From the NCBI GenBank assembly GCA_024640445.1, contig JAHEEZ010000190.1, positions 1-7,316 of the forward strand: a DNA stretch of 7,316 nt, written 5' to 3'. Positions 5,695 through 7,316 of this stretch are shown here, in pieces. The stretch comes from Acidobacteriota bacterium. Its GTDB lineage: Bacteria > Acidobacteriota > Blastocatellia > Pyrinomonadales > Pyrinomonadaceae. Under the pieces are notes generated by a model. The model was given only the letters and a program-made list of their open reading frames with translations, ran no database searches and was not told where the DNA came from. Each line of letters begins with the position of its first letter. The stretch's first letter is position 1. Both the position numbers and the translations under genes were made by a program.

Positions 5695-5938
5695 CCGACG
5701 TTCTCTCGCAATTGGCAGTGCTGTTATATGTTTAGATGATTCTTCCGAATTCAAGTATCATTCGCGGTGTCGAAGCACCCTGAATGGAAATAGACGGGAT
5801 CGTTCGGCTTCGGCGTGGCTGAGGTCCTGGTGGTCCAAAGCATCCACTGCCAGATTCGAGAAGCGCCCAGAGCGTCCCCTACGTCTTTCGCGATGGGAGG
5901 CCCGGGCGACAGTTGAATCCAGACTCCAATTGAAAGAA
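5695..5938. other. 244-bp stretch upstream of the 5939 gene
   Basis: The frame of the downstream gene is open from 5690 to its ATG (83 codons) without any ATG or GTG, and at least two other frames are also long-open here. The translations are Arg/Ser/Trp-rich and unfamiliar. No -35/-10 pair stands out. It may be an eroded gene end or GC-rich non-coding DNA; nothing firmer is visible. Confidence 0.35.
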
Positions 5939-6613
5939 ATGAACACAAGTAAACGTTCCGGTGAAGCGTTCTTCTTTTTCTTCGCGCTAGCCACCTTTCT
6001 TGTGGTCGTACTTTCGTTCGGGTTCCACGCGGTAGTCCGGTCGGGCCATCTGCCGCCTCTGTCGATTCCCCTCGTCATACACGCGAGCCTGATGTTCGGG
6101 TGGTTCGGTCTGTTCGCGGTACAGGCCGGGCTGGTCAGATCAGACAACGTCGTACTTCATATGCGTTTCGGGAAGCTCAGTGTGATCCTTGCCGCGGGTG
6201 TCGTGATCAGCGGAATCGTCATAATGGCGGAACATTATCACCGGAAGGGAGAGCCGCTCGTTGCGATGGCCAACATCATGGCGATGGTCGGTTTCGCCGG
6301 TTTGTATGCAGCGGCAGTTGCCAGCCGGAATAAACCGGATATCCACAAGCGCCTGATGTCGTTCGCGTCGATCCTCTTGCTGGCGCCCGCGCTGACCCGG
6401 TTTGCGCGCGGATTCGATCTTGGCGACGGCATCGTCCTCCCTCTTTGGCTCCTGTTTGTGATCTCTCTAATCTCTTACGACCTGATAAAGTTGAGGAAGG
6501 TGCAGGCGGCGACGGTGATAGGCGCCTGCTCGTTCGTGATAGCGGTCGTTGTAATGATCGCGGTCGGAACTTCCGATGCCTGGCGCGCCCTTCTAGATTC
6601 AACTCTGAAGTAA
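5939..6613 (+). CDS. Seven-helix membrane protein with conserved histidines
   Basis: This 224-residue protein is counted from the ATG at 5939; a TTG at 5930 would add three residues. The ribosome binding site is weak (only GAAAG just before the ATG). Hydrophobic helices lie at about 10-33, 42-66, 79-97, 107-127, 139-157, 163-183 and 191-209. Motifs that look conserved are IHASLMFGWFGLFAVQ (47-62: His48, Trp55, Gln62), VLHMRFGKLS (72-81: His74), EHYH (98-101) and DIHKRLMSFA (134-143: His136). I recall this H..F..W......Q...LV........HR.LG....HKRLM pattern from a family of uncharacterised bacterial membrane proteins. The spaced histidines would allow heme or metal binding as in b-type membrane cytochromes, but that is inference. 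The gene is flanked by repeats A and B and ends in the terminator of repeat B. Confidence 0.8.
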   Translation: MNTSKRSGEAFFFFFALATFLVVVLSFGFHAVVRSGHLPPLSIPLVIHASLMFGWFGLFAVQAGLVRSDNVVLHMRFGKLSVILAAGVVISGIVIMAEHYHRKGEPLVAMANIMAMVGFAGLYAAAVASRNKPDIHKRLMSFASILLLAPALTRFARGFDLGDGIVLPLWLLFVISLISYDLIKLRKVQAATVIGACSFVIAVVVMIAVGTSDAWRALLDSTLK

Positions 6614-6629
6614 GAAATCAAATAGAAAG

Positions 6630-6668
6630 AAAAAAGCCGCAGGATACACGAAGTATCAAGCGGCTTTT
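6630..6668. terminator. Bidirectional intrinsic terminator of repeat B
   Basis: AAAAGCCGC (6632-6640) pairs with GCGGCTTTT (6660-6668), and inside it GATAC (6643-6647) pairs with GTATC (6653-6657) around ACGAA. On the minus strand the stem is followed by six T (opposite A6630-6635), a strong terminator for the small RNA. On the plus strand TTTT follows the stem, serving the membrane protein gene that stops at 6613. Two converging units therefore share one hairpin. Confidence 0.8.
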
Positions 6669-6810
6669 CCGGTGAACTGTTTGGATTAGCCTGAAACTAA
6701 GAACCTTTCCAATTCACTAAGCAATTTCGGTAAAGGTTTAGGCTTCAGCCACCTCACTGGAATCTCTTAGCATAAATTTGGATCACCTCCTTCTTCAGTG
6801 TTTGCAGGGA
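6632..6810 (-). repeat. Repeat B: intact-looking copy of the ~170-bp element
   Basis: This is the counterpart of repeat A (5495-5665), about 1.1 kb away in the same orientation. The two are clearly homologous across the full length, with identical blocks at 6656-6673, 6705-6717 (CCTTTCCAATTCA) and 6757-6767. Unlike A it keeps a full Shine-Dalgarno-like block, a strong minus-strand terminator and an adjoining promoter. There are no terminal inverted repeats or flanking target duplications that would mark it as a MITE. Confidence 0.75.
6780..6792 (-). promoter_or_regulatory. Extended Shine-Dalgarno mimic AAGGAGGTGATCC
   Basis: The plus strand reads GGATCACCTCCTT, the same as the 3' end of a typical 16S rRNA; the minus strand is therefore a 13-nt perfect complement of it. 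Ordinary ribosome binding sites pair over 4-8 nt. In repeat A the same place reads AAAGAGGTGATCT (5648-5636). Confidence 0.7.
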
Positions 6811-6811
6811 C

Positions 6812-6841
6812 ATAGTAGGCGATACTTAAAGTAGAAGTCAA
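6812..6841 (-). promoter_or_regulatory. Sigma-70-type promoter of the small RNA
   Basis: On the minus strand TTGACT (6841-6836, five of six consensus bases) is followed after 18 bp by TACTAT (6817-6812, five of six). It is the best promoter match in the window. The -35 overlaps the TGA stop codon of the methyltransferase gene, so the element sits immediately behind that gene. Start of transcription is expected near 6805. Confidence 0.65.
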
Positions 6842-7316
6842 TGGTTTTTTGTCGATGACCCTCCCCCTACGCATTTTCCTGATTTTACAGGCCTTCCACC
6901 AACCCTAGACGAAAATCGAATCAGAACTAAGGAATCGCCCAATCTCTCGATTACCGGAGTGTCTGCCCCGATGCCCCGCCATGTTTCTTCATCCTCAATT
7001 AATCCGCTTACTGATTTAATGTGAAAATCCTGAGAAAATATACATCCATCCGCAACCAGAGATGGGACTGCGCTCTTCAACACTTCTAGAGTTCCTTTCG
7101 CCAAATCACAATCAATGTAAGTGACCCTTACTGGGGAATTTACGTTACGCCCATCCAGAGTATCCTTGAACCATCCTCTGATGAAACTACACATCTCAAG
7201 TTGTCCAAAGAGACGTATATTATTCCTAACTACTTCTTCCGATGCCGCATACTGACCTGAAAAATCATAGTTCCCCTCTTCTTCAAGGTTCGTCACTTCC
7301 TCTACACCTTCAAAAG
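6838..7316 (-). CDS. TylF-like SAM-dependent methyltransferase, C-terminal part (runs off right edge)
   Basis: The frame is open from the window edge to TGA at 6840-6838 and gives 158 residues; the N-terminus with the SAM-binding glycine loop lies outside. Counting from the edge, FEGVEE (1-6), the SEEVVRNNIRLFG stretch (25-37), FIRGWFKDTLDG (44-55), YIDCDLAKGTLEVLKSAVPSLVADG (66-90) and SQDFHIK (94-100) follow the order of motifs in the TylF/MycF macrocin O-methyltransferase type of class I enzymes (D-FEGLP, G-FKDTLP, R-D-DLY-ST--L, GG---DDY). In that family acidic residues at the DLY and DDY positions bind a metal; here the second motif is Gln-Asp-Phe. The substrate is not predictable. The last 20 residues are rich in Gly, Ser and Lys and probably disordered. 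A GTG at 7296 is in frame but lies inside the conserved region, so it is not the start. Confidence 0.75.
   Translation of the reverse strand, partial: FEGVEEVTNLEEEGNYDFSGQYAASEEVVRNNIRLFGQLEMCSFIRGWFKDTLDGRNVNSPVRVTYIDCDLAKGTLEVLKSAVPSLVADGCIFSQDFHIKSVSGLIEDEETWRGIGADTPVIERLGDSLVLIRFSSRVGGRPVKSGKCVGGGSSTKNH

Larger units (their letters stand above)
6630..6805 (-). ncRNA. Predicted ~175-nt small RNA with a 13-nt anti-16S block
   Basis: The boundaries are inferred from the promoter (start near 6805) and the terminator T-run (end near 6630). From the 5' end, CAGTG/CACTG (6796-6800 with 6755-6759) can close a loop that holds AAGGAGGTGATCC (6792-6780), a perfect complement of the common bacterial 16S 3' tail. 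Next comes a long irregular stem with AGGCT/AGCCT (6740-6744 with 6688-6692) and AAAGGTT/AACCTTT (6732-6738 with 6702-6708), then the terminator hairpin. Two tiny frames exist in this copy: an ATG with 9-nt spacing after the block giving 11 residues (MLRDSSEVAEA), and an ATG inside the promoter region giving 18 residues. Repeat A has a stop or no start in both, so neither is conserved, which favours an RNA product over a peptide. The role is unknown; binding of 30S subunits is inferred from complementarity alone. Confidence 0.55.

Noticed and set aside
5672..5750. A complete tRNA gene
   Set aside because: Only the acceptor-like strand and D-arm fit; no anticodon stem, T-arm or 3' acceptor strand follows.
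5751..5948. 65-codon minus-strand frame starting at TTG
   Set aside because: No ribosome binding site, overlaps the start of the plus-strand membrane protein gene, and several frames are open in this stretch.
6780..6795. GGATCACCTCC on the plus strand as the 3' end of a 16S rRNA gene, followed in copy A by a tRNA-like piece as in an rRNA operon
   Set aside because: The sequence before it has no helix-45 pattern (GGGGAACCUGCGG) or other conserved 16S segment in either copy, and the promoter and stronger terminator are on the minus strand. Only the short tail matches.
1..7316. CRISPR array, insertion sequence or complete rRNA gene
   Set aside because: No regularly spaced direct repeats, transposase frame, terminal inverted repeats or long rRNA-like segments were found.

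Overview
The window looks like chromosomal DNA from a free-living, Gram-negative-type bacterium of moderate GC content. AGGAG-type ribosome binding sites, a secreted tricorn-type protease and long, loosely packed intergenic gaps would fit Acidobacteriota (for example Blastocatellia), but that placement is a guess from gene style, not from a marker gene.

The left third (1-2318) carries three genes on the minus strand: an isopenicillin N synthase-type 2-oxoglutarate/Fe(II) oxygenase, a small papain-like cysteine protease of the AvrRpt2 (C70) kind, and the secreted N-terminus of a tricorn-like S41 protease that runs off the left edge. The gaps between them (245 and 204 bp) are too wide to assume one operon. 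From 2529 the direction switches: two unrecognised six-helix membrane proteins (2529-3107 and 3725-4387), a small secreted acidic helical protein (4824-5237) and a seven-helix, histidine-containing membrane protein (5939-6613), all on the plus strand and separated by long gaps. The right edge holds the C-terminal part of a TylF-like SAM-dependent methyltransferase on the minus strand.

The most unusual part is 5490-6841. Two diverged copies of a roughly 170-bp non-coding element lie in the same orientation on either side of the seven-helix gene. The right copy, read on the minus strand, has a near-consensus sigma-70 promoter (TTGACT, 18 bp, TACTAT), a predicted start about 15 nt before a 13-nt perfect complement of the usual 16S rRNA 3' tail (AAGGAGGTGATCC), conserved internal stems, and a strong U-run terminator about 175 nt downstream. 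No reading frame is kept between the copies, whereas the terminator stems and a central stem are kept by paired changes. I read it as a structured small RNA family carrying an extreme Shine-Dalgarno mimic; the function is unknown. The left copy has a weakened mimic, has lost the promoter, and ends next to a fragment resembling the 5' part of a tRNA.

The long gaps (3108-3724, 4388-4823, 5238-5938) contain hairpins, two very small doubtful reading frames, and these elements. No CRISPR array, complete tRNA, rRNA or insertion sequence was seen.
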